Positions 42,029 through 52,221 of a DNA stretch of 64,000 nucleotides are shown here, one piece after another. The first letter of the stretch is position 1, and the number at the start of each line of letters is the position of its first letter. The stretch is from Bacteroides sp. (lineage in GTDB: Bacteria; Bacteroidota; Bacteroidia; Bacteroidales; Bacteroidaceae): the NCBI GenBank assembly GCA_022648295.1, contig JALCME010000011.1, forward strand, positions 62,001-126,000, given 5' to 3'. The position numbers were made by a program, and so were the translations under genes. The notes beneath the pieces were generated by a model. The model searched no databases. It was not told the DNA's origin and saw only the letters and a list, made by a program, of their open reading frames with translations.

Positions 42029-45000
42029 ATGAAAAAAAACAGAACATTAAAACGGGTTTTATACGAAATCGGCATTCTCATGCTGGCATTTGTTTTTTTG
42101 AATACGACCAATGCCAAGGGTGCGAATAATGGAAGTAATATAAGTGTAAGCGAATCATTAGCGGACGTTGTGATTAAAGGAAAGGTGTTTGATAAGCAAA
42201 ATGAACCTTTAATTGGAGTCTCTATTAAAGTGAAAGGTACTACGAGAGGTACAATAACAGACTTAAACGGTCAATTTTCTATTGATGTTTCTCCTAACTC
42301 TATACTGGAATTTTCTTATATAGGATACAAAACAAAGTCTGTTCAGATTCAGAATCAGAAGGTCTTGAATATTGTCTTGGATGAAGAAAATAAGATGCTA
42401 ACCGAAGTTGTGGTAACCGCTTTGGGAATAAAGCGTGAGGAAAAGGCTTTGGGTTATGCCGTACAGAAGGTTGGTGGCGAAGGTCTGCAAACTGTCAAAG
42501 GCGTGGATGTTGGAGTGGGACTTACCGGTAAAGTTTCGGGCTTGATGGTTAAAAACAGTTCCGACTTTGCCTATGCTCCTGAAATAAAGCTTCGTGGGGA
42601 ATCTCCATTATTGGTTATTGATGGTATTACTTATGGTAATATGAGTTTGAGAGATATACCCAATGATGATATAGAATCCATTGAAGTTTTAAAAGGAGCC
42701 ACAGCATCCGCTTTGTATGGTTATCGTGGAGCTAACGGAGCCATTATGGTTACGACTAAACAAGGGAGTAAAAACAAGGGATTATCAATTGTAGTGAATA
42801 GTGGCTCAATGTTCTCGGCGGGTTATTTGGCTATACCTAAAGTCCAATCTACCTATGGTCGCGAGATTAATACTGCAACTAATACTTATTCGAGAACAGC
42901 GGTTGGAGCATGGGGCGTTCCGATGGAAGGGCAAGACATCATTCAATGGGACCCCATTTCAAAAACAATGAAATCGATGCCTTATCTGCCGATTGGAAAA
43001 GATAACTTTAAGAACTTTTTGGTGGGTGGACATATCTTAAACAATAATATCAGTGTCATTCAACAAGGGCAATTAGGAAGTGTGCGTGCTTCCGCTACAT
43101 GGGTTAATAATAAAGGTACTTATCCAAATTCTATTTATAACAAGTATACTTTTACCTTGGGAGGTGATATTAAATTAGATAAATTCACTTTGTCGTCAAC
43201 AATGACGTTTAATAAGCAGCATTCTCCTAATATTGGATTTAACGGTTATCGTGCATACGATCCGATGTATAGTTTATTGTTGTTATCTGCTCCTGATTTT
43301 GATGTCCGTCAGTATAAAGATTATTGGCTGGTTAAGAATGAATCTCAGAATAACAGTTATACAACGAGCAATAATAATCCTTATTTTGATTTATATCAAC
43401 GAATTCATACGCTTGACCGGGATATATTTAATGGAATGCTGTCATTGGATTATAAAATGACTCCGTGGTTAAAAGGTATGGCGAGAGTTGGTTTTGATAC
43501 TTATACCAATAGTCAGGATGTAAGTATCTCACAAGGGTCATATACTGGTGGAGGTATAGCTACCGTGATAGGCGGCGGCAAAGAAGTTTGGGGTGAATCA
43601 ACCAAGGGTTCATATAATACAGGGTTGAGCAGAGGTTATAGTATTACTGGAGATTTCATATTAACCGCCCAAAAGCAGTTTGGTGATTTTAATTTGAACG
43701 GACTTGCCGGTGGTACTCTATATTATACCCATTATAATGCTATTGAAGCCCGGACACAGGGCGGATTGAGCGTACCCGGTTTTTATTCATTAAAAGCTTC
43801 AATTAATACGCCCTACATAGGCACAGCTACTTCAAAACAGCAAGTCAACAGTTTGTATGCAAAAGCTGAAGTCGGCTGGAAGAGTATGCTATTTGCCGAA
43901 GGAACTTTACGGAATGACTGGAGTTCTACCTTACCTTCTTCAACCCGGTCTTATCTGTATCCGTCTGTTTCAGCCAGCTTCATTCCAACTGAAATATTGC
44001 CGAAGCAGGATTGGCTTTCTTATTGGAAAGTCAGAGGTTCCTGGACAACTTCAAAATCGCCTGCCGGCATATATGAAATAAATAACACTTATTCTGTTAC
44101 AGCAAACGCTTGGGGTACCATGAGCTCTGCAAGTTTACCAACTTCTATCAGAAATAATGATGTTTCTCCTACTGCTTCTGAAACCATAGAGTTTGGGACT
44201 ACCGTGAACTTCCTAAAGAATAGAATTTCTTTGGATGTGACTCATTTTAGCAGGCGTTACTATGATTATATTGTTTACAGTTCCATTAGTCAGGCAAGTG
44301 GATATTCCAGCAAATACCAAAATTCGAAAGAAGAAAAAACGCGTAAGGGAGTTGAAATCTCTGCCAAATTTACTCCGGTTAAAATGAAAGACCTTCAGTG
44401 GGACTGTGCGTTGAACTGGTCGACAAGTGTGATACGGTTCACTAAATTGGATGAACAATTTTCGTGGGATGTTCCATGGGTGAAAGTCGGAAAGCGTGCG
44501 GATTATAATCTTGTTAATGACTATTTGAAAGATCCTCAAGGGAATATGATTTTGGTGAATGGATTGCCTCAATATTCTAAATATGCATCTGTTGACGGTT
44601 ATAATGATCCTGATTGGATATGGGGATTTTCTACTTCTTTGAGGTATAAGAATTGGACCTTTAATATCTCAATGGATGGACGCGTCGGTGGTAAGACCTC
44701 CAGTTTTACAGAAGCTTATATGTGGAGAAATGGAGTACATCCCAAGTCTGTCACTCCCGAACGTTATTTAGATGCCACAAAACCGGGAACAAGCAATTAT
44801 TTGGGGCAAGGAGTTAAAGTGGTTTCGGGAAGCGTGTCTTATGATACCTATGGAAATATAGTCACTGATACCAGGACATTTGCTCCGAATGATCACTATG
44901 TGACGTACAAAAACTATATAAATAGTTTGCATAAGAATTTTGCATGGGGCGGTTATGCATCTCCTTTGGACATTATGAGCACGACTTTTTTCAAAATCAG

Positions 45001-45199
45001 GGATATTTCGGTGACGTATAATGTTCCCCAAAAGTGGTGTGAAAAGCTAGGGAGTAAAGGTATTGCTGTTTCGGCAGTCGGACAGAATGTCCTTTTGTGG
45101 GCTAAAGATTTTAAATATTCTGATCCTGATGGCGGTAGTGAGAATCTTACCGATCCTTCTATCAGATACGTAGGGTTTAATATTCAAATGAAATTCTGA
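42029..45199 (+). CDS. SusC/RagA-family TonB-linked outer-membrane transporter
   Basis: A 1056-residue oligosaccharide importer. After the signal region comes a CarboxypepD-like domain (residues ~50-130; VIKGKVFDKQNEPLIGVSIK, GTITDLNGQFSID), then the SusC box-like linker ALGIKREEKALGYAVQKV, the plug (LLVIDGITYGNMSLRDIPND, IESIEVLKGATASALYGYRG) and the barrel ending GFNIQMKF. It pairs with the SusD-like gene 18 bp downstream. The substrate is probably the oligosaccharide released by the GH16 enzyme of the same operon. Confidence 0.96.
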   Translation: MKKNRTLKRVLYEIGILMLAFVFLNTTNAKGANNGSNISVSESLADVVIKGKVFDKQNEPLIGVSIKVKGTTRGTITDLNGQFSIDVSPNSILEFSYIGYKTKSVQIQNQKVLNIVLDEENKMLTEVVVTALGIKREEKALGYAVQKVGGEGLQTVKGVDVGVGLTGKVSGLMVKNSSDFAYAPEIKLRGESPLLVIDGITYGNMSLRDIPNDDIESIEVLKGATASALYGYRGANGAIMVTTKQGSKNKGLSIVVNSGSMFSAGYLAIPKVQSTYGREINTATNTYSRTAVGAWGVPMEGQDIIQWDPISKTMKSMPYLPIGKDNFKNFLVGGHILNNNISVIQQGQLGSVRASATWVNNKGTYPNSIYNKYTFTLGGDIKLDKFTLSSTMTFNKQHSPNIGFNGYRAYDPMYSLLLLSAPDFDVRQYKDYWLVKNESQNNSYTTSNNNPYFDLYQRIHTLDRDIFNGMLSLDYKMTPWLKGMARVGFDTYTNSQDVSISQGSYTGGGIATVIGGGKEVWGESTKGSYNTGLSRGYSITGDFILTAQKQFGDFNLNGLAGGTLYYTHYNAIEARTQGGLSVPGFYSLKASINTPYIGTATSKQQVNSLYAKAEVGWKSMLFAEGTLRNDWSSTLPSSTRSYLYPSVSASFIPTEILPKQDWLSYWKVRGSWTTSKSPAGIYEINNTYSVTANAWGTMSSASLPTSIRNNDVSPTASETIEFGTTVNFLKNRISLDVTHFSRRYYDYIVYSSISQASGYSSKYQNSKEEKTRKGVEISAKFTPVKMKDLQWDCALNWSTSVIRFTKLDEQFSWDVPWVKVGKRADYNLVNDYLKDPQGNMILVNGLPQYSKYASVDGYNDPDWIWGFSTSLRYKNWTFNISMDGRVGGKTSSFTEAYMWRNGVHPKSVTPERYLDATKPGTSNYLGQGVKVVSGSVSYDTYGNIVTDTRTFAPNDHYVTYKNYINSLHKNFAWGGYASPLDIMSTTFFKIRDISVTYNVPQKWCEKLGSKGIAVSAVGQNVLLWAKDFKYSDPDGGSENLTDPSIRYVGFNIQMKF

Positions 45200-45217
45200 C
45201 ACATTAATATTTAGATT

Positions 45218-46741
45218 ATGAAAATAGTTAAGATAATGGGATGTGTATTTATGGCATTGCTTTTAATGAATTGCAGTAATTTTGATGATATAAATACGAA
45301 TCCTGACAGTACAACAGAAGGAAGTGCCTCTATGTTATGCACAAATAACATATTGGTAATGGCCAAGTTTAGTGGCAAGGATGCAAAAGCTATGGTTTCA
45401 GACAATGCATTTCCCAAATATGTGGGGTATGCCAATGAAGGGATCATGGGGACGCAGTATAACCAAATAGGAAATAGCTCTTTTGGAGCGATGACTATGT
45501 TACCCAACATTGATCAAATGAATGAATATGCAAAAGGTACTTTGATGGAAAGCTCGTATGCCGGCGTTGGCTATTTTCTACGTGCGGCAATGTTTTATAG
45601 GTTAACGATGGAAATGGGAGATATTCCGTACTCTGACGCCAATTTAGGTTTGAAAGAAGTTTATAGGCCTAAATATGATCTTCAGGAGGACGTCTTATTA
45701 GGAGTGGTGAACGAGTTGGAAAAAGCCGATTCTTGTTTTAAGTCAGGAACAACTTTTAATGGAGATCCCACACCGTATAATGGTAATCCTGATAAATGGA
45801 GAAGAGCCACCAATGCGTTTGCTTTAAGAGTCTTGATGAGTTTGAGCTCAAAAGAAGGCAGTTCTAAGATCAATATAAAAGAACGCTTTGCAAAGATTGT
45901 TTCCGAAAATTATCTAATGGAGGCTTCTACCGGTTATTGGGGACTGGTATATTCCAGCCAAAATAGGCATCCGCTTTATTCGACGAGTGATCAGTTTACA
46001 AGTAGAACGGTGATTAGCTCACTACTTATTGATAATTTGAAGAAGTTATCGGACCGTAGAATGTATTATATTGCAGAACCTTCAAAGGCACAGATAGCTT
46101 CAGGTATTTCAGAATCGGCCCCGGACGCATATGTCGGTGTGGATGTATCCATGGATTATGCTCAAATGAATGCAATGCATAGTGCAAATAAGTTCTCCGC
46201 TTTAAATTTGCGGTATCAGCTGGAGGAAGCTTCGGAACCTCGTATGCTGATAACTTACGCGGAACAACAATTGATTCTGGCTGAAGCAAGAGTACGAAAT
46301 TGGATTACAACAGGGGCAGCCGAAGATTATTATCAATCGGGGGTGAAGGCGGCACTCTCTTCCATGATGGCTAATACTCAGACTAAGTATACTCATGGTA
46401 TGGCTATTAATCAAGATTATATAAATAGTTATTTTACTAATGAAGCTGCTTTTAAAACCTCAACGAGTGATCAATTGAAACAAATTTGGATGCAAAGATA
46501 TATCTTGAATTTCTTTCAAGATCCGGAAACCAGTTATTTTGAATACCGGAGAACAGGATATCCGGATTTCCCGACTAACCCGGATACCAACTTGAATGAA
46601 GATAATAAAAATGGAATCCCGTTGCGTTGGCTTTATCCCACCGGTGAGAGTGATTATAACCGCGATAATCTGGTTGAAGCTCTTGACAGACAATTTGATG
46701 GATATGATGAGGTTAATAAGGTGATGTGGATTTTAAAATAA
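45218..46741 (+). CDS. SusD/RagB-like surface lipoprotein
   Basis: A 507-residue lipoprotein; the lipobox is LLLMNCSNFDD (Cys about residue 19). It is of the SusD-like group with INTNPDSTTEG after the signal and all-helical TPR-like structure (LMESSYAGVGYFLRAAMFYR, KWRRATNAFALRVLMSLSSK). The C-terminus has the typical RRTGYPDFPTNPDTN and IPLRWLYPTGE. It would form the lid of the SusC-like transporter and capture glycan at the cell surface. Confidence 0.93.
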   Translation: MKIVKIMGCVFMALLLMNCSNFDDINTNPDSTTEGSASMLCTNNILVMAKFSGKDAKAMVSDNAFPKYVGYANEGIMGTQYNQIGNSSFGAMTMLPNIDQMNEYAKGTLMESSYAGVGYFLRAAMFYRLTMEMGDIPYSDANLGLKEVYRPKYDLQEDVLLGVVNELEKADSCFKSGTTFNGDPTPYNGNPDKWRRATNAFALRVLMSLSSKEGSSKINIKERFAKIVSENYLMEASTGYWGLVYSSQNRHPLYSTSDQFTSRTVISSLLIDNLKKLSDRRMYYIAEPSKAQIASGISESAPDAYVGVDVSMDYAQMNAMHSANKFSALNLRYQLEEASEPRMLITYAEQQLILAEARVRNWITTGAAEDYYQSGVKAALSSMMANTQTKYTHGMAINQDYINSYFTNEAAFKTSTSDQLKQIWMQRYILNFFQDPETSYFEYRRTGYPDFPTNPDTNLNEDNKNGIPLRWLYPTGESDYNRDNLVEALDRQFDGYDEVNKVMWILK

Positions 46742-46747
46742 AGTTTT

Positions 46748-47596
46748 ATGTGTAAAAGAAGATTGTTCCTATTCCCGGGTAACTGTATACGTTTTGCTCT
46801 TTTCATCTCATTGTTCGTATTGGGGAGAAACGTTGTTATGGCGCAGGAAACTGGCAATGCTCGTGGTACATGGAAATTGGTTTGGTCTGATGAGTTTGAT
46901 TATTCAGGCTTGCCTGACTCAACGAGATGGAGCTATGATACGAGAGGTAATTCTTATGGGTGGGGCAATAATGAGGCAGAGTGGTATACTGTTGGAAATG
47001 AGAAGAATGCTTATGTCTGTAATGGTATATTGCGCATTACAGCTTTAAAAGAGGATTTTAACGGCAAACACTACACCTCTGCCAGATTGATTACGAAGCA
47101 TAAGGGAGACTGGCTATATGGCAGGATTGAAGTTTGTGCAAAGTTACCTGCGGGAGTCGGAACATGGCCTGCCATCTGGATGCTGCCTACTGAGAATACT
47201 TATGGAGGATGGCCTCAAAGTGGAGAAATTGACATTCTGGAGCATGTTGGTTTTAAACCGGATTCCGTATTTGCAACTGTACATACGGGTGCATATAACC
47301 ATATAAAAGGCACTCAAAAAGGGAAAACCATTTATTTGGATAGTGCAACAAAAGGTTTTAATGTCTATGCTTTGGAATGGGATGAGGCCGAGATAAAAGC
47401 ATATGTCAATGGTATTCTCTATTTTAAGTTTTCGGATAATGGATCAGGTTCTGCGTATTGGCCCTATAACCGTCCTTTTTACTTGATTCTTAATTTGGCT
47501 ATTGGTGGTGGATTAGGAGGAAAAAAAGGAATAGATGATTCAGCTTTTCCTAATTTTATGGATGTTGATTACGTCCGGGTTTATCAGAGGCGGTAA
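46748..47596 (+). CDS. glycoside hydrolase family 16 (endo-beta-glucanase)
   Basis: A 282-residue endo-acting enzyme. The hydrophobic N-terminus ends NVVMAQ, without a lipobox Cys, so it is exported by a standard signal. The catalytic motif GEIDILEHVG gives Glu160 as nucleophile, Asp162 and Glu165 as acid/base. The intact E-I-D-I-L-E without an inserted Met fits laminarinase or mixed-linkage-glucanase types. Substrate-binding aromatic residues are plentiful (WPAIWMLP, GGWPQSGE). It lies 6 bp after susD. It should cut the polysaccharide to oligosaccharides for SusC/D import. Confidence 0.93.
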   Translation: MCKRRLFLFPGNCIRFALFISLFVLGRNVVMAQETGNARGTWKLVWSDEFDYSGLPDSTRWSYDTRGNSYGWGNNEAEWYTVGNEKNAYVCNGILRITALKEDFNGKHYTSARLITKHKGDWLYGRIEVCAKLPAGVGTWPAIWMLPTENTYGGWPQSGEIDILEHVGFKPDSVFATVHTGAYNHIKGTQKGKTIYLDSATKGFNVYALEWDEAEIKAYVNGILYFKFSDNGSGSAYWPYNRPFYLILNLAIGGGLGGKKGIDDSAFPNFMDVDYVRVYQRR

Positions 47597-47638
47597 CAGA
47601 CAATTAATGAAAAGGTGTCAAAGCCTTAATTCTTAAAG

Positions 47639-47674
47639 AAACACCCTTGTTACGTATTGTAGCAAGGGTGTTTT
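47639..47674. terminator. terminator after GH16 gene
   Basis: AAACACCCTTGTTAC pairs with GTAGCAAGGGTGTTTT. It lies between the convergent GH16 and sensor genes. Confidence 0.75.
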
Positions 47675-50600
47675 AACTTTCCCGATATTCAGATGGGGTC
47701 TTTCCGAAATTCTTTTTAAAGCACCTCATGAAGTAAGAATCTTCTTTGAATCCAACCATCATGGCTACCTGATATATGGGCATCTGAGGATGCTCTTTTA
47801 AAATAGAGAGGCTTTTCTTTAATCGTGTTGTTATGATGAATTCATTGGGAGTCTGTCCGGTGATGCCTTTAATTTTCCTGAAAAGATTAGTTCTTCCAAG
47901 GCACATTTCTTTAGCGAATAAATCAATGTCAAAGTCTATATCTTGCATGTACTTCTCAACAATCAGAGTGGCTTTGTCCAACAGTTCCTGGTCCAACCTG
48001 TTTGTGGCGATTGCTTTGGTATCCGAAACAGGGTTGCTCTTATAATATGATTGCAATATTTCTCTGTTTTTTATAATGTTGTTGCAACGTGCTAATAATA
48101 TTTTGGCATTGAAAGGTTTGATTACATAATCATCTGCGCCGTTGGTCAGTCCGAAGATGATATGTTCTACCGCAATACGGGCTGTTAGCAGGACAACCGG
48201 TATGTGGCAAGTGTTGAGATTGGATTTTATCTTCTTACATAATTCTATTCCATTCATAACAGGCATCATAATATCTGATAATATAATGTGAGGTTGGATG
48301 GATTCCGCCTGCTTTAACCCTTCGGCACCATTTGATGCAAGGTGAACGTCATAATAGGGAGTAAATATTTCAGCTAAAATATTCAGCATTTCTTCGTTAT
48401 CCTCAACTATGAGTATGCTATATTCTTTCTTCGTTTTTGGGGTCTGTTCTATCTCTTCTGTTTCTTTCTCGTAAGCTATAACCTTGGCTATTTCTTGCTG
48501 CTCGGTTCCTGTTTTTTGCACTTTGTTATAGTCGAAGTGTGCGTCTCCCTGTAGCAGACAAACAGTAAAGGTGCTTCCTTTGCCAACTTCACTTTCTACC
48601 GAGATGCCGCCTCCATGAGCTTTAACAATTTCCTTGGATAAGGCCAAACCTATACCGGAGCCTTGAACGTTATAGGACTTTTTTTCCTGATAGAACCTGT
48701 CGAAAACTTTGTCTATTGCCTCAGGGGATATGCCATAACCCGTATCACTTATTTCAATTAATATACTTTCTTCTTTTTTAGAGAGATGAACGGCTATGCT
48801 GCCGCCGGGTTTGGTATATTTAAAAGCATTGGACAGCAGGTTGTAGATCACTTTTTCCAGTTGAATATTATCAAACCATAATTGCATGCTTGTTTCGGTA
48901 GAGGAAAAAGAGAATCTTATGTTTTTGTTGGTGGCGTACTCTTTAAAAGGTTGGCTGACTTCATCTGTGAATTTAACGATATCTTGTTCGCTGATATTTA
49001 GTCGTAAGTTTCCTCTTTCTTCTTTGCTGAAGTCCAATAGCTCATTAATTAAGCGGTTCATCTTGTCGGTATTGTGAAGTGCGCTTAGTACTTTCTTCGA
49101 TATTCCCGAATGGATATCACTTAGCTGTAGTATGGATTCGAGTTGAGAGATAATGAGAGTTATTGGGGTTAGTAACTCATGGGAGATGTTGGTGAAGAAT
49201 TGTATTTTCATTTGATTCAACTGCTCAATGTGCAGTTTTTCCCGTTTTGCATATTGTAAAGATGACTTCATCCTGATTAAATAAGTGTAGTAGCGAATGA
49301 ACCACCAGAATAGCAGGATGGCTAGAATGACATAGATAGTATAAGCCCAGGCCGTTTTGTAGAAAGGGGGATGTACGACAATACACAGTGATTTCAGGGA
49401 GCTGAATTGGCCTGACTCTCCTGCTTCTGCTTTAATCTGCAAATTATATGTTCCCGGTGAGAGGTTGGTATAGACTATCTCGCTGGATGATGTTTGTATC
49501 CACTTATTGTTGAAGCCGGTTAGTCTGTAATATACAATTGGTCTGATGGCTTTTATGTAGTTTGATATGGAATAGTTGATGCTCAATACCGTATGTCTGG
49601 GGTATAAATTAATGGTATCGGTGTATTCTATAGCCTTGTTTAATACGCGCGTATCATCGCTTGGTTTTACTATATTATTGTTTATGGAAAGAGAATAAAA
49701 ATTAATAGAGAACTTCTTGTCCTTCATTTTGAGGTCGTCCTCTTTTATGATAGACATTCCGTTGACGCTTCCTATTACTAAATCGCCTGATTTAGTGACA
49801 TGGAGGGAACGTTCGGTTAATGCCATAAAGGGGTAAATATCCGTGTTGTGGTAATTCACAAATGAATGGTTTCTGGTGTTGAACCATGAGATTCCTTTGT
49901 CTGTTGCTATTAATAGATTGTTTTCGGGAGTTGTGGCAATGTTTAATACATAATTATCTATTAACAGGGAATTCGCAGTATTGAATCGTTTGAATTTCTG
50001 ATATTCTTCATTGAACAATGCGATGCCTCCTCCTGCTGACCCTACCCATATATGATGGCTTTTATCTTCGGTAAATACATATAAGTTGCCGTTTTGCAGA
50101 CTTGTGGAATCGTTGGGATTGTATTGATAGGCGGACATCTTTTTGCTTTTCATAGAATAACAATATATTTCAGATGAAGTGGAGAACCAAAGCCGTTGTT
50201 TGGAATCAAGAAACATGTCCCAAATTTGTTTTTCGGTTAGCTTATATTTATTGTTATCAAAGAGAGGGTGAGCAGTTCTGTTGTCTTTATTGAAAAGGTA
50301 TACGGAGTTGTGTGTTCCGAGCAGAAGTTTGTTTTCAAAGGGAACGATGCGTCTTACATAATCATTGCCTGCACTAACATCTGTGAAATGTATTCTTTCC
50401 ACCTTCTTGCTTTTTATATCCATGCGATTTAATCCTTTCAAGTGGTACCCTATCCATAGACAGTGCTGCTGGTGGTCATAGCATACATCCTTGAGCGCTC
50501 CCTTGGTAGAGGTGGTTTGATTTTTGTTCTCGTTTAGAAACCATTGAAAGGTTCTTTGCTTCTTATTAAAAAAGTTTAGGCCGGTGTTTTCGCTGCATAT

Positions 50601-51683
50601 CCATAAATTGCCGGATTCATCTTCCGCTACGCTTCCGATGACTCCTCCGCATAATCCTTTTTCGTCTTTTCCGGGTGTATAGTAATTGTTGAAGAGATAT
50701 TCCGGATTGAGAATATCTACTCCTCCGTAGAAACTTCCTATCCATAGCGATCCCTGATTGTCTTTTAAAATGCACCATATGGAATTGCTTCCGATGCTAT
50801 ATTGCTTTTCATCGGAATGGAAGTAATGATCGAACTTCTCTTCTTGTGTATGTAGTAGGTTAAGGCCGTAAAAAGTACCTATCCATATATTCCCCAGATT
50901 ATCCTGATTGATGCATCGGATAAAATCGTTTGAAAGGCTGTTTTCGTTATTAGGGTCATGCTTGTAATGAACAATCTCATTATTTTCTTTGATACAATAC
51001 AATCCGTTTTTCAGCGTACCTATCCATTGATTATGCTTGTTGTCCTCAAAAATGCAAATGATATTTTCGTTTGAAAAAGAATGAGCGGTGCGTTTATCTT
51101 TATATAATATAATTAGTCCGTTGTCCCGTGTTCCGATGTATATATTCCCATTGCAGGCTTCATTTATACAGGTGATATTTATATTTTTGTCAAACGAGTG
51201 GTATGTTACTAACTTTTTTGTTTTGTTATTTAATGCATATAGTTTGTTCTTATAAGAAGCCCAAAGATGTTCTTTTCCCATTGATATTCGTTCTATCCCT
51301 TGTGCTACTACAGTATGGAACTTTTTCTGTTCCATATCATACAACATGACTCCTGTCATGCAGTGGATATAAATCTCTCCTTTGCGGTTTCCTGTGACGT
51401 TGTATACGTCGTGTCCTATAATGGAAGTGGTATCATTCATTATCGGGCGGAAAACTTCGATATTCTTGCCGTTATATAGATTTAACCCGTCTCTGGTAGC
51501 AATCCATAGCCTGCCTAACTCGTCTTGATATATGGCCTGTACCGAATATTCGGAAAGTCCGTTTTCTATTTTTAAGTGGTGGAAGAGTAATGACTGGCTC
51601 CATATCTTGGGGGAAAAGATGAACTGACATAAAATAGCCACGGCTAATAAATGTATTACGACCCGTCTTTTTTCTTTCTGCAT
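47673..51683 (-). CDS. hybrid two-component system sensor-regulator (HTCS)
   Basis: A 1336-residue inner-membrane protein that senses a glycan fragment in the periplasm and activates the locus. After a signal/anchor (residues 1-30) come many beta-propeller repeats of the regulator-propeller type (DELGRLWIATRDGLNLY, DNLGNIWIGTFYGLNLL), a Y_Y_Y domain (residues ~720-780) and one membrane helix (TIYVILAILLFWWFIRYYTY). Cytoplasmic parts are a HisKA domain with phospho-acceptor His835 in NISHELLTP, an ATPase domain (GSGIGLALSKEIVKAHGG), a receiver with Asp1137 in ILSDIMMPVMNG, and a C-terminal AraC-type DNA-binding domain (VAMMVGFKEDSYFMRCFKKN, FGKTPSEYR). All catalytic parts look intact. Confidence 0.96.
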   Translation of the reverse strand: MQKEKRRVVIHLLAVAILCQFIFSPKIWSQSLLFHHLKIENGLSEYSVQAIYQDELGRLWIATRDGLNLYNGKNIEVFRPIMNDTTSIIGHDVYNVTGNRKGEIYIHCMTGVMLYDMEQKKFHTVVAQGIERISMGKEHLWASYKNKLYALNNKTKKLVTYHSFDKNINITCINEACNGNIYIGTRDNGLIILYKDKRTAHSFSNENIICIFEDNKHNQWIGTLKNGLYCIKENNEIVHYKHDPNNENSLSNDFIRCINQDNLGNIWIGTFYGLNLLHTQEEKFDHYFHSDEKQYSIGSNSIWCILKDNQGSLWIGSFYGGVDILNPEYLFNNYYTPGKDEKGLCGGVIGSVAEDESGNLWICSENTGLNFFNKKQRTFQWFLNENKNQTTSTKGALKDVCYDHQQHCLWIGYHLKGLNRMDIKSKKVERIHFTDVSAGNDYVRRIVPFENKLLLGTHNSVYLFNKDNRTAHPLFDNNKYKLTEKQIWDMFLDSKQRLWFSTSSEIYCYSMKSKKMSAYQYNPNDSTSLQNGNLYVFTEDKSHHIWVGSAGGGIALFNEEYQKFKRFNTANSLLIDNYVLNIATTPENNLLIATDKGISWFNTRNHSFVNYHNTDIYPFMALTERSLHVTKSGDLVIGSVNGMSIIKEDDLKMKDKKFSINFYSLSINNNIVKPSDDTRVLNKAIEYTDTINLYPRHTVLSINYSISNYIKAIRPIVYYRLTGFNNKWIQTSSSEIVYTNLSPGTYNLQIKAEAGESGQFSSLKSLCIVVHPPFYKTAWAYTIYVILAILLFWWFIRYYTYLIRMKSSLQYAKREKLHIEQLNQMKIQFFTNISHELLTPITLIISQLESILQLSDIHSGISKKVLSALHNTDKMNRLINELLDFSKEERGNLRLNISEQDIVKFTDEVSQPFKEYATNKNIRFSFSSTETSMQLWFDNIQLEKVIYNLLSNAFKYTKPGGSIAVHLSKKEESILIEISDTGYGISPEAIDKVFDRFYQEKKSYNVQGSGIGLALSKEIVKAHGGGISVESEVGKGSTFTVCLLQGDAHFDYNKVQKTGTEQQEIAKVIAYEKETEEIEQTPKTKKEYSILIVEDNEEMLNILAEIFTPYYDVHLASNGAEGLKQAESIQPHIILSDIMMPVMNGIELCKKIKSNLNTCHIPVVLLTARIAVEHIIFGLTNGADDYVIKPFNAKILLARCNNIIKNREILQSYYKSNPVSDTKAIATNRLDQELLDKATLIVEKYMQDIDFDIDLFAKEMCLGRTNLFRKIKGITGQTPNEFIITTRLKKSLSILKEHPQMPIYQVAMMVGFKEDSYFMRCFKKNFGKTPSEYRES

Positions 51684-51850
51684 GGATTTATAAGCAAGTT
51701 GGTTAACGATGGCATAAAATTAGCCATTTATTTGCATTATTACGAGGAAATAAATAATAAAAATGATGTGGAAACATTTGATATGTAACGGATAAGGTAA
51801 ATACGGATTTTACATTGGAATTCACCTTTTTACGCTACCCGGAGTTTTTG

Positions 51851-51942
51851 CGTGACTTGCCGTCACTCCGTCACTCTGCATACTAATAAACAGTGTATTA
51901 ATGAATTATCAAGTGACGGCAAGCGTGACGGTAAGTGACGGG
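51851..51942. repeat. inverted GTGAC/GTCAC word cluster
   Basis: Left words GTGACTTGCCGTCAC and CCGTCACTC face right words AAGTGACGGCAAGCGTGACG and GTAAGTGACGG across a ~45 bp A+T-rich spacer. Locus 1 has the same arrangement with CTTGCAC and GTGCAAG words. Confidence 0.6.
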
Positions 51943-52221
51943 AAACCCTTTTCCATCACTCTTTTTTCTTGAATGTTTACGCTGTTTTATGCTTAATCAT
52001 TTCATTATCAGTGAGTCCTGGCGGTTTGTGCAAAGTTGGCAAAAAGTATGCAATATTCCCTGTGTTGAGCATTAAATAGATTATCGCATGTCTGGCTCGT
52101 ATATCCCGAAAGTTACGTTTCAATGTCTCTCTGGTAAGTATTAGGAGAAATTCCCGGGATTGTCCGTATGCTTTTGTCACAATTCTCCTTGAAAAATACC
52201 GAAATACTTAAGGCAAAACTC

